Shown in pieces: positions 7,366-14,022 of a stretch of DNA of 37,239 nucleotides. Each line of letters opens with the position of its first letter. Within the stretch, counting starts at the first letter, position 1. The notes under the pieces are model-generated. The model ran no database searches. It was given only the letters and a program-made list of their open reading frames with translations, and was not told the DNA's origin. A program made the position numbers and the translations under genes. Origin of the DNA: a virus. Location: positions 1-37,239 of IMG/VR virus record IMGVR_UViG_3300027770_004229; one strand, written 5' to 3'.

Positions 7366-8893
7366 TACAGTAGTTATACCAACCGCAGGATTGGGTAATA
7401 GAATGGGTGCTTTGACAAAAAATTTGAATAAAGCATTACTCCCATATAAAGAAAAGCCTATCATTTCATATATTATTGAAAATTTTCCAACAGACACAAA
7501 ATTTATTATTGCATTAGGATATTTAGCTGATCAAGTAAAAGATTTCTTGAAAATTACATACCCCGAAAGAGATATTACCTTTGTCGAAGTTGATGATTTT
7601 ACAAGTGAGAAAAGCGGCACAGCATATACGCTTAAATGTTGCAAAAAATATATAAACTCTGCATTTTGGTATGTTCCTTGTGATACATTTTTTGATGAAA
7701 ACGTAGTTGATAAAATTGCTAATCATAATATTTATTTTGTAAAAAGTGTTCCTGAAGATATTTCGCATTTATATACTATGCTTGAAATAGACCATGGATC
7801 AATTGTTGATTTGCTTTTTAAACAAAAAGCTAATTATGGCCACAAAGCTTTTACCGGATTAATGTACATACATGACTGGGAAAAATTCTTTATTGATTTG
7901 GGTAACTTAAATAGTAATGAGTTTGTTTACATAATTGAAAAATATGGAAAAACTGAAAAACTCAATTCTTGGATAGATTTTGGTGATCAAAAATCTTATC
8001 AAACAGCATTGAGCAAAAGTCAAAAATTTGATTTTTCAAAAAAAGATGAAATTACCTATATTTGCAATAATAAAACTGTTAAATGGTGGGTAAAAAATAA
8101 TGTCTCAGAACAAAAATTTATTAGATTATCTCAAAATTCCAAAGTATTTCCAGAAAACTGCAATAAAATTGGTAATTATATCGCTTATGATTTCTTTGCA
8201 GGAAAGACGTTATATCAATTCAACAATCCAGTAGCTTTTAATGAACTATTGAACTGGTTAGATGCAAATTTGTGGATTGTCGATAAAAGTAAAAATATCA
8301 ACAACCTTTGCGAAAAATTCTACAAGAATAAATCTTTAGAACGCATCAACATGTTTTTAGAAAAATACCCTAATATTGCAAATGTTGATCAAGTAGACGA
8401 TGTCAAAGTTGAGAATTATCAATATTATTTAGATAATATTGATTGGGAATATTTATCCAAAACTAATCTCCCAGGATTTTTACATGGTGATTTACAGTTT
8501 GACAATATCATAATCAATAATGCTGGAGAGTTTAGACTTATCGATTGGAGACATGAGTTTGCTGGATCAACAGAAATAGGTGATATTTACTATGATTTAG
8601 CTAAAATGGCTGGTGGTTTTATAATTAACTATGCTAACATCAAAAACCATAACTTTGATATTGAATTTGATGAAAATAATGTTATATTAAGTATTCCCAA
8701 TATTGATCATATTTCTATATATCAAGAAAAGTTATTTCATTATATTAATCATAAAAATTTAGATTCCAAAAAAGTATTACAGTTAATACCAATAATATTT
8801 TGGAATATGTCTCCTTTACACACAGCACCTTTTGATCAATTCTTATGGTTCTTAGGATTGAAGTTATTTGCTCAAAATGAAAAAGTTTTATAG
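7352..8893 (+). CDS. Fused sugar nucleotidyltransferase and APH/choline-kinase-like kinase
   Basis: About 513 residues. The N-terminal half is a GT-A-like nucleotidyltransferase: VVIPTAGLGNRMG near residues 7-19, KALLPYKEKP near 28-37 and YVPCDTFF near 109-116 (metal aspartate). The C-terminal half is an aminoglycoside-phosphotransferase/choline-kinase fold: FLHGDLQFDN near 376-385 (catalytic loop), then RLIDWRHEFAG near 394-404 (DFG equivalent) and DIYYDLAKM. The domain order resembles a joined MurU-AmgK or LicC-LicA pair, so one polypeptide could phosphorylate a sugar or alcohol and then activate it as NDP or CDP. Start codons at 7352 and 7358 are both possible; both overlap the cupin gene end. 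The substrate is unknown. Confidence 0.8.
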   Translation: MNMNNTVVIPTAGLGNRMGALTKNLNKALLPYKEKPIISYIIENFPTDTKFIIALGYLADQVKDFLKITYPERDITFVEVDDFTSEKSGTAYTLKCCKKYINSAFWYVPCDTFFDENVVDKIANHNIYFVKSVPEDISHLYTMLEIDHGSIVDLLFKQKANYGHKAFTGLMYIHDWEKFFIDLGNLNSNEFVYIIEKYGKTEKLNSWIDFGDQKSYQTALSKSQKFDFSKKDEITYICNNKTVKWWVKNNVSEQKFIRLSQNSKVFPENCNKIGNYIAYDFFAGKTLYQFNNPVAFNELLNWLDANLWIVDKSKNINNLCEKFYKNKSLERINMFLEKYPNIANVDQVDDVKVENYQYYLDNIDWEYLSKTNLPGFLHGDLQFDNIIINNAGEFRLIDWRHEFAGSTEIGDIYYDLAKMAGGFIINYANIKNHNFDIEFDENNVILSIPNIDHISIYQEKLFHYINHKNLDSKKVLQLIPIIFWNMSPLHTAPFDQFLWFLGLKLFAQNEKVL

Positions 8894-9602
8894 CATAAGT
8901 CAATACCCTGGAAAAACTGGAAAATATTTTTATTCCAGTTTTTTCAATTTCTATCAACTCGATAATATCTACATTCCGTTAGGATCAGAAAATTTAAACG
9001 ATACATTCTCTGAAATTTTAAATGAAGCTTCTGGGATAAGTATTAGTATGCCATTTAAGCAAAAAGTAATCTCTTACCTTAATGAAAAAGATCAAAATGT
9101 ATCAGAATATAATAGTTGTAATACTGTAAAAATTGATGACAAAAAATTGATTGGTTACAACTGCGATTTAGAAGGAGTTGTGAGTTTGAGTAAATATTTA
9201 GAGCCTAATCAATCCATTTCTATTTTAGGTAATGGATGCATGGGAAAAATGTTTGCAAAATATTTAACAGAATATAAACCAAATATTTTTTCAAGAAGTT
9301 TAAATAATTGGAACTTAAGACATGGCAATTTTGATGTAATTATAAATTGCACTTCATTAGGGACTAGTTCAACAGAAAGTCCTCTTGATGAAATTTCTGA
9401 AAAAACTAAAGTAATTTTTGATTTATCATTGAAAGATAATAATCTTAAGAAAATGTGCTTTGAAAAAACGATTCAATACATAGAAGGAATAGAATTTTAC
9501 AAAGCACAATTTTTGAAGCAATTCAGTGTCTATACAAATATAGATCCAGATTCAGAATATTTTGATTTTATTTATCAAAAAATGAATCAACAACTTCCTT
9601 AA
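8877..9602 (+). CDS. Shikimate-dehydrogenase-like oxidoreductase (AroE family)
   Basis: This 241-residue protein follows the AroE plan. The N-terminal substrate domain has ISISMPFKQKV, with the catalytic-position lysine at 61, then NSCNTVK (79-85) and GYNCDLEGV with the catalytic-position aspartate at 97. A Rossmann NAD(P) domain follows with ISILGNGCMGKMF (114-126), then FSR near 138-140 and DVIINCTSLGT near 153-163. The C-terminal FYKAQFLKQFSVYT matches the family's final glutamine-containing helix. It is shorter than E. coli AroE (272 residues), mostly at the N-terminus. The ATG at 8877 overlaps the previous gene by 17 bases. In this context it may reduce a keto sugar or make a shikimate-type building block; its substrate is not known. 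Confidence 0.78.
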   Translation: MKKFYSISQYPGKTGKYFYSSFFNFYQLDNIYIPLGSENLNDTFSEILNEASGISISMPFKQKVISYLNEKDQNVSEYNSCNTVKIDDKKLIGYNCDLEGVVSLSKYLEPNQSISILGNGCMGKMFAKYLTEYKPNIFSRSLNNWNLRHGNFDVIINCTSLGTSSTESPLDEISEKTKVIFDLSLKDNNLKKMCFEKTIQYIEGIEFYKAQFLKQFSVYTNIDPDSEYFDFIYQKMNQQLP

Positions 9603-10878
9603 TATAAGAAATCTGTTCCTCTGTAATAACTGGAGAAGTTCCCAAGAAGAATGTATCAGTTGTAACTTTCTTAGCAATTGGAAAATCATTAAGATCCATG
9701 TCACCAACTAAATGACTATAAGCTGGTTGCATCAATATATTGCCAGCAAAATAAGGTCTTGTTTGAATTTTTCTTGCTTCTAAATACTGACAAAGATCAC
9801 TCCTCTTAAATGGAGCATTGTCTTTAATTGTAAGTGGAAAAGCAAACCAGTTTACATCTGCTAATCTTTGTGCGACTGGAAGAATAAAATACTCTTCATA
9901 ATTTTGGAATATTGCTGAAAGTAACTTATGGTTTCTTTGTCGCAGTCGTTTAATTTCATCAAGCTTGTCAATTTGAGCAAGAAGCATACTAGCTTGAACT
10001 TCAATTGGTTTAAGATTATAACCAATTTCTTCATAAACATATTTATGATCAAAAACTTCACCTGGCATACTTGGTAACCATTCAGAAAATCTTTTATTAC
10101 AAGCACCACACTCGGTAATGTTCTGCTTACCAATACAGAAACAACCGCGTCCCCAATCTCTAAATGAGCGAATAACTTTTTCTAAATCCTCATCATTGCA
10201 GACGACTAATCCTCCTTCTCCACAACTGATATGATGAGCTGGATAAAAAGAACAAGAAGCCATAGTCCCAAAACTACCAAGAGGGTGAGTATCATAAGTG
10301 CTATTAAGTGCATCACAACAATCCTCCAGTAGTATCAATCCATAATGATCAATTATATCCATCAATCTGTGCATATCTGGAGGATTCCCCAAAACATGAG
10401 CAAATGTAATTATTTTAATTTCAGGATCTGCCTGTAATGTTGCTTCTACTTCATCAAGATTGAGATTTAATCCATCAAGAGAAATGTCTACGAAAACTGG
10501 TTTAAATCCACATTGAAAAATTGGATTCATAGTAGTAGGAAAACCAGCAATAGGAGTAAGTACTTTAGTTCCTTCAGGTAGACTTAAATATCTTTTTGAT
10601 TTCAGTGCAGACATCATTAGAAGATTAGAACTACTTCCAGAATTAGTTAATAAAGCATGATTTTTACCAAATAATGATGCTAGTTTCTTTTCAGCTTTAT
10701 ATGCTTCAGATCCAAGAACTAACCAACCATCAAGCAGAGTAGAAACAGATCTAACTATTTCTTTATGATCAAAATAAGGACCAGCATAATGAACATAATC
10801 TTTGCCAGGTCTCCATTTTTTATTTGGTTCATTGATAATAAATTCTTCAACTAATTTAAGTAGTTCTTCTTTGTTCAT
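9568..10878 (-). CDS. rfbH: RfbH-type CDP-4-keto-6-deoxyglucose 3-dehydrase (E1)
   Basis: The 436 residues match the usual length of RfbH/E1 (about 437). The PLP site reads CSFYPAHHISCGEGG (209-223), with histidine in place of the Schiff-base lysine. Cysteines at 188, 246, 248 and 257 reproduce the C-X57-C-X1-C-X7 pattern of the E1 [2Fe-2S] cluster with one extra residue in the last gap; a further cysteine is at 260. Known E1 enzymes use PMP and an iron-sulfur electron path to remove the 3-hydroxyl of a CDP-4-keto-6-deoxy sugar, the entry to 3,6-dideoxyhexoses. They need a partner reductase (E3), which I do not see here. A leaderless-type TATAAT precedes its ATG. Its 3' end overlaps the AroE-like gene tail-to-tail by 35 bases. 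Confidence 0.88.
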   Translation of the reverse strand: MNKEELLKLVEEFIINEPNKKWRPGKDYVHYAGPYFDHKEIVRSVSTLLDGWLVLGSEAYKAEKKLASLFGKNHALLTNSGSSSNLLMMSALKSKRYLSLPEGTKVLTPIAGFPTTMNPIFQCGFKPVFVDISLDGLNLNLDEVEATLQADPEIKIITFAHVLGNPPDMHRLMDIIDHYGLILLEDCCDALNSTYDTHPLGSFGTMASCSFYPAHHISCGEGGLVVCNDEDLEKVIRSFRDWGRGCFCIGKQNITECGACNKRFSEWLPSMPGEVFDHKYVYEEIGYNLKPIEVQASMLLAQIDKLDEIKRLRQRNHKLLSAIFQNYEEYFILPVAQRLADVNWFAFPLTIKDNAPFKRSDLCQYLEARKIQTRPYFAGNILMQPAYSHLVGDMDLNDFPIAKKVTTDTFFLGTSPVITEEQISYIKEVVDSFFDK

Positions 10879-10884
10879 AAAAAG

Positions 10885-10890
10885 ATTATA
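10885..10890 (-). promoter_or_regulatory. -10 box TATAAT, 6 nt before the rfbH ATG
   Basis: Perfect TATAAT preceded by GG, six bases before the ATG at 10878, in the 24-base gap after the upstream methyltransferase gene. The spacer is CTTTTT, with no ribosome-binding site, so a leaderless message is predicted. Confidence 0.6.
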
Positions 10891-10902
10891 CCAGCATTGA
10901 AA

Positions 10903-11595
10903 TTAAATAGATAAATCATCAATTTCAAAAATTAAGCTAAACTTAGGTTCTGTATTACATCCAATTACTTCACCGCTGTCATAAAATTTGTAAGAAAAAT
11001 CAGTATCCCAAATGAAACCAATTTCTGTCATAAATCCAATTTCTTTATTCAACCTATCGTCTCTTAAATGTTCCCAGTAGCTAGCTTTTTCAAAACCAGT
11101 AAATATATCATTTTTTATTGAATAAATCCATTTATGATGAAAAAACCCTCTGTATCCCTGAACTCCATACCAACTTTCAAAACGTAAATATTCTGCATAT
11201 TTTGAAGGTACTGAAATGAATCCTTTATGTGATATTTTTTGCAACATATCACAAACTAATGCTGGATTTGGTATATCTTCCAAAGTGTGTGTGCAAATAG
11301 AAAAGTCAAATTTTCCATTTTTTTCAACATATTCTAAAACTTCATGCCAATTTTCTTTTTGTGTAATATCAAAATTAAATAAATTTCTTTTTGGATGTAA
11401 ATTCTTAAATTCTTCTTTGCTTCCAGGATTTACAAAAATATCAACAACATGAGTAGTATGTTGACACCAAGAGTTTATCCCACCTCCAACATCAATAACT
11501 TTTAAATCATCTTTGTCTTTTTTTAAAGTTTGAATATAAACATCTACAAATGTTTTGGGCTGTCTAAAATCTCTTATTACTTTTCCTATAATCAT
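10903..11595 (-). CDS. Class I SAM-dependent methyltransferase-like protein
   Basis: This 230-residue protein has KVIDVGGGINSW near residues 32-43, the glycine-rich SAM loop of class I methyltransferases. An acidic VVDIFV follows (strand 2 end), then FNFDITQKENW, and FDFSICTHTLEDIPNP near 95-110 gives motifs IV-V as in Methyltransf_11 enzymes. It leads a leftward pair with rfbH and shares a divergent 34-base promoter region with the DUF3431 gene. It could methylate a sugar, but no acceptor-specific motif is seen. The early GGG (rather than GxG) and the following Cys/His (WCQHTTH) are slightly unusual. Confidence 0.68.
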   Translation of the reverse strand: MIIGKVIRDFRQPKTFVDVYIQTLKKDKDDLKVIDVGGGINSWCQHTTHVVDIFVNPGSKEEFKNLHPKRNLFNFDITQKENWHEVLEYVEKNGKFDFSICTHTLEDIPNPALVCDMLQKISHKGFISVPSKYAEYLRFESWYGVQGYRGFFHHKWIYSIKNDIFTGFEKASYWEHLRDDRLNKEIGFMTEIGFIWDTDFSYKFYDSGEVIGCNTEPKFSLIFEIDDLSI

Positions 11596-11601
11596 ATTAT
11601 A

Positions 11602-11607
11602 ATTATA
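11602..11607 (-). promoter_or_regulatory. -10 box TATAAT, 6 nt before the methyltransferase ATG
   Basis: Perfect TATAAT preceded by GG, six bases before the ATG at 11595. It overlaps the left arm of a 13-base palindrome (11606-11618) that separates it from the divergent box at 11617-11622. Confidence 0.6.
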
Positions 11608-11618
11608 CCATTATGGTA
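11606..11618. promoter_or_regulatory. Palindrome TACCATTATGGTA between divergent -10 boxes
   Basis: A perfect 13-base palindrome (six-base arms around one T) sits exactly between the two divergent -10 boxes in a 34-base intergenic gap. The geometry would suit a shared operator or a symmetric polymerase-entry site. It could also be a by-product of two boxes that each prefer GG upstream. Confidence 0.4.
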
Positions 11619-11622
11619 AAAT
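11617..11622 (+). promoter_or_regulatory. -10-like TAAAAT, 7 nt before the DUF3431 ATG
   Basis: TAAAAT preceded by GG, seven bases before the ATG at 11630. It has the same geometry as the other operon-leading genes but one mismatch to TATAAT. Confidence 0.5.
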
Positions 11623-11629
11623 TAGATTT

Positions 11630-12334
11630 ATGGACACTCAAATCGTAATTGCTAGATATAATGAAGATATTAGTTGGCTTGACAATTATGAGAACGTAAT
11701 TATATATAATAAAGGTGAAAAAATTCAAAGTAAACATCAAGTTTATGAATTACCTAATGTTGGAAGAGAAGCGCATACAATTCTGTATCATATATTTTCT
11801 AATTATGACAATTTAGCTGAAAATACTGTTTTTTTACCAGGCAATCCGTTTGATCATTTGCAGCATAGATATCATTTATCTGATCCAATGATGGTTGAAT
11901 ATTTTATAAGAACTCAACTTATGAAAATACCAAAAGACTTCTATATGTCTAACACATATACACCATTTCATCTTGGAGAAGTCTTTGATGGTATGTTGTC
12001 GATTGATAAAGAAACTTTTCCTATCCAATATCCTTTATCTGACACATTATCTGTAAATATGAAAATGATATGGCATGATTGGTGGAAAAAATACATAGAT
12101 CCAAATAATCTAATTGATTACCACAGATGGACAAGAATTTTTTGGCACTCAATATTTTCAATTAAAAAAGAAGCAATATTATCTAATTCAAAAGATTATT
12201 ATCAGTACTTATTGGAAAACTTTGAAGAAGTTTATCCTATTGAAGTTAATTATTTTGAAAGTGCTTGGAGTTATGTTTTTAATGTTATTGATAGCAATGA
12301 AATAGTAGACTTAGGGCACAATGATATTAAATAA
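11630..12334 (+). CDS. DUF3431-family protein
   Basis: This 234-residue protein starts IVIARYNEDISWL and continues VIIYNKGE, ELPNVGREAHTILYHI and TVFLPGNPFDH. These match the DUF3431 pattern: an ARYNEDLxW opening, an NVGREAHTYLxHI block, and a VFLQGxPxxH block. The family often lies among polysaccharide genes and has glycosyltransferase-like features, but no activity is established that I can cite. There is no signal peptide. It is the last rightward gene before the virion module, and a strong bidirectional hairpin follows two bases after its stop. Confidence 0.72.
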   Translation: MDTQIVIARYNEDISWLDNYENVIIYNKGEKIQSKHQVYELPNVGREAHTILYHIFSNYDNLAENTVFLPGNPFDHLQHRYHLSDPMMVEYFIRTQLMKIPKDFYMSNTYTPFHLGEVFDGMLSIDKETFPIQYPLSDTLSVNMKMIWHDWWKKYIDPNNLIDYHRWTRIFWHSIFSIKKEAILSNSKDYYQYLLENFEEVYPIEVNYFESAWSYVFNVIDSNEIVDLGHNDIK

Positions 12335-12335
12335 A

Positions 12336-12363
12336 AAAAGAGGAGTATTTCTACTCCTCTTTT
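12336..12363. terminator. Bidirectional intrinsic terminator between sugar and virion modules
   Basis: A perfect 12-base-pair stem (AAAAGAGGAGTA / TACTCCTCTTTT) with a TTTC loop and T/A-rich flanks on both sides. It can stop transcripts arriving from the DUF3431 gene and from the capsid gene on the opposite strand. Confidence 0.85.
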
Positions 12364-12405
12364 AATGTTTTCTCTGTCAATAGTTCTAATTTAAAAATAA
12401 TAAGA

Positions 12406-12420
12406 GGAGAAAAATTCTCC
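12406..12420 (-). terminator. Terminator after the major capsid gene
   Basis: Read on the minus strand: six-base-pair stem GGAGAA/TTCTCC with a three-base loop, followed by a T-rich tail. It lies about 30 bases past the capsid stop and is the first of two stop signals for the leftward virion transcript. Confidence 0.6.
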
Positions 12421-12448
12421 CCCTATTATAATACACCAGACTATAGTT

Positions 12449-13303
12449 TTAAGAAACGGTTATTCTGCTGACAGCATAATCATTTATTAAGGCGAATCCT
12501 AACTCTTCGTAAACAACCCATCCAAGACGAAGTCTCTTTGGATCATCTGCAGGAAGAACAGTGATGTCTTGTCTTACTGGCATAGCGCCACAGAACTGAG
12601 CTGGTGCAAGAACGTAAACTGCGTTCTTAGGAACCATGGTTGAAACATGGATGTCTGCGGAATAAATATGTCCGTAGAGACCAGTCATAAGGATATCTCT
12701 TTGAGTTGCCTCGTCGAAGAATTCCTTACCCCAGTTTCTGATATCCTTGTAGCGTTGAGGATGAAGAACAACCTTAGCGCCAATCAACTCATGCTCTTCA
12801 ATCAAGGTGAGTGCAAGGTTGATATTCTCTGGTTGGAGAGTACCGGAAACTGTGATTGCTTGGTCAGTTGGAACACCAGCATTGATAACCTTAAAGACTT
12901 CAGTATCTTCTTGTCTTTGAAGGGAATCTTTAGCTCTTACTTGTGCTCTATCGACAATATAAAATCTTCTTTGTCTGATTTCATTAAGTCTGATTTGAGG
13001 ATGTGCAGCTAACTCAACTGTGGGAACGAGAAGCTCTTCAGCTTCAACCTCAGCAGCAGGAACAGCACCACGCTTAGGAATGACGTATGACTTGACAGCA
13101 ACGTCTCTCTCGTATCTTGCGAGAGCACCTTGTGGAAGCTCATCAACCATCAAGAGCTTTCTACCAATTGCTTGGTACATGAGGGAGGTCTTGATTGGCT
13201 CGACCATTGCTTGTGCAAGAGCAGTACGACCCTCTGGGGTCTCGAGAGCCATTGCAATAATGTTCTCTCTTTGCTCATTTGTATTTCTTTTAATCATTGA
13301 CAT
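12449..13303 (-). CDS. Probable major capsid protein (HK97-fold)
   Basis: This 284-residue protein is rich in beta/alpha segments typical of an HK97-like capsid protein: an N-terminal helical arm (ENIIAMALETPEGRTALAQAM), an LPQGALARYERD segment, a long helix DSLQRQEDTEVFKVINAG, a VVLHPQRYKDIRNWG block and a C-terminal WVVYEELGFALINDYAVSRI. The family assignment rests on this pattern, on position after scaffold and decoration genes, and on its more GC-balanced, C-ending codons, which suggest very high expression. The Shine-Dalgarno AAGGAG lies ten bases before the first ATG. It is the last gene of the leftward block before two terminators. The N-terminal arm is short, so no large delta domain is evident. 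Confidence 0.75.
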   Translation of the reverse strand: MSMIKRNTNEQRENIIAMALETPEGRTALAQAMVEPIKTSLMYQAIGRKLLMVDELPQGALARYERDVAVKSYVIPKRGAVPAAEVEAEELLVPTVELAAHPQIRLNEIRQRRFYIVDRAQVRAKDSLQRQEDTEVFKVINAGVPTDQAITVSGTLQPENINLALTLIEEHELIGAKVVLHPQRYKDIRNWGKEFFDEATQRDILMTGLYGHIYSADIHVSTMVPKNAVYVLAPAQFCGAMPVRQDITVLPADDPKRLRLGWVVYEELGFALINDYAVSRITVS

Positions 13304-13328
13304 TTGATTATTTCTCCTTAATTATTCC

Positions 13329-13988
13329 TTACGAAGCGAATCCACCCATTTGGGTAAAATAGAGAAGACCGGAAGCGCTGTCGTAGGAGTCAACCTTGCC
13401 AACGATGATTCCGTCAGTACCGATAGCACCTGGATCTAATAAGACAAGCTTACCAGCGTTTGCAGAAGTTGCAGCAACGGTCAAGAGGTCACCAACTGCA
13501 GGTGCCCATGTGCCACCATCAGTTGTAACAGTAGAAGATGCAATAGCTGCAAATCTGTCTGTAATAAATTGACCACCTGGGGAGTTGAAAACTCCAACAC
13601 CTCTTCTAGGACCTTCATATCCAGAAGAACCTGCAGTTGGGTTAGTAACGCCATTGACGTTTTCTGCAAGGAAGTCACCGATTGCTCTCTTGGAAACAAC
13701 ATAGAAACCATTGTTACCAGTTTGAACAACGTTGCTCGAGTCAACATAGTTAGCACCAACTGGATCAGCAAGGATCATAGTATTGCCAGTTCTTGCTGTA
13801 TCATCAGCTGAAAAACCAACGAATCTACCTGTTTGTTGAGCAAGAGTACTAAAACCGTTACCAGCTCTGTTAGCAACAGCTACAGTTCCATCGGTTTGAA
13901 GGAAAAGAGCATCACCTGCAAGCCATGAACCGGAAGCAGCTGTGTTGTAGTTTGCGACAATTGAACTGTTTAAAGCACGAATAGCCAT
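13329..13988 (-). CDS. Probable capsid decoration/head-fibre protein
   Basis: The 219 residues are dominated by glycine, alanine, serine, threonine and asparagine, with predicted beta structure and no charged helices. A repeated GD/GT turn pattern is visible (LAGDALFLQTDGTVAV near the start, VGDLLTVAATSANAGKLVL near the end). This composition and the position directly upstream of the capsid gene fit a decoration or head-stabilising protein present in many copies. Codon use is more GC-balanced than in neighbouring modules, as for the capsid gene. The Shine-Dalgarno TAGGAG is ten bases from the ATG. No sequence family is recognised, so the call is by position and composition. Confidence 0.55.
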   Translation of the reverse strand: MAIRALNSSIVANYNTAASGSWLAGDALFLQTDGTVAVANRAGNGFSTLAQQTGRFVGFSADDTARTGNTMILADPVGANYVDSSNVVQTGNNGFYVVSKRAIGDFLAENVNGVTNPTAGSSGYEGPRRGVGVFNSPGGQFITDRFAAIASSTVTTDGGTWAPAVGDLLTVAATSANAGKLVLLDPGAIGTDGIIVGKVDSYDSASGLLYFTQMGGFAS

Positions 13989-14022
13989 TTTATTTATTCT
14001 CCTAAAAATTGTTGTGAGGAAA

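Noticed and set aside
7150-7497. 115-codon minus-strand frame across the cupin/NTase junction
   Set aside because: Lies opposite two well-supported genes and shows no family motif.
10903-11595. Methyltransferase as a DNA-modifying enzyme
   Set aside because: No DPPY/NPPY or PCQ-type motif; the pattern fits small-molecule or sugar methyltransferases better.
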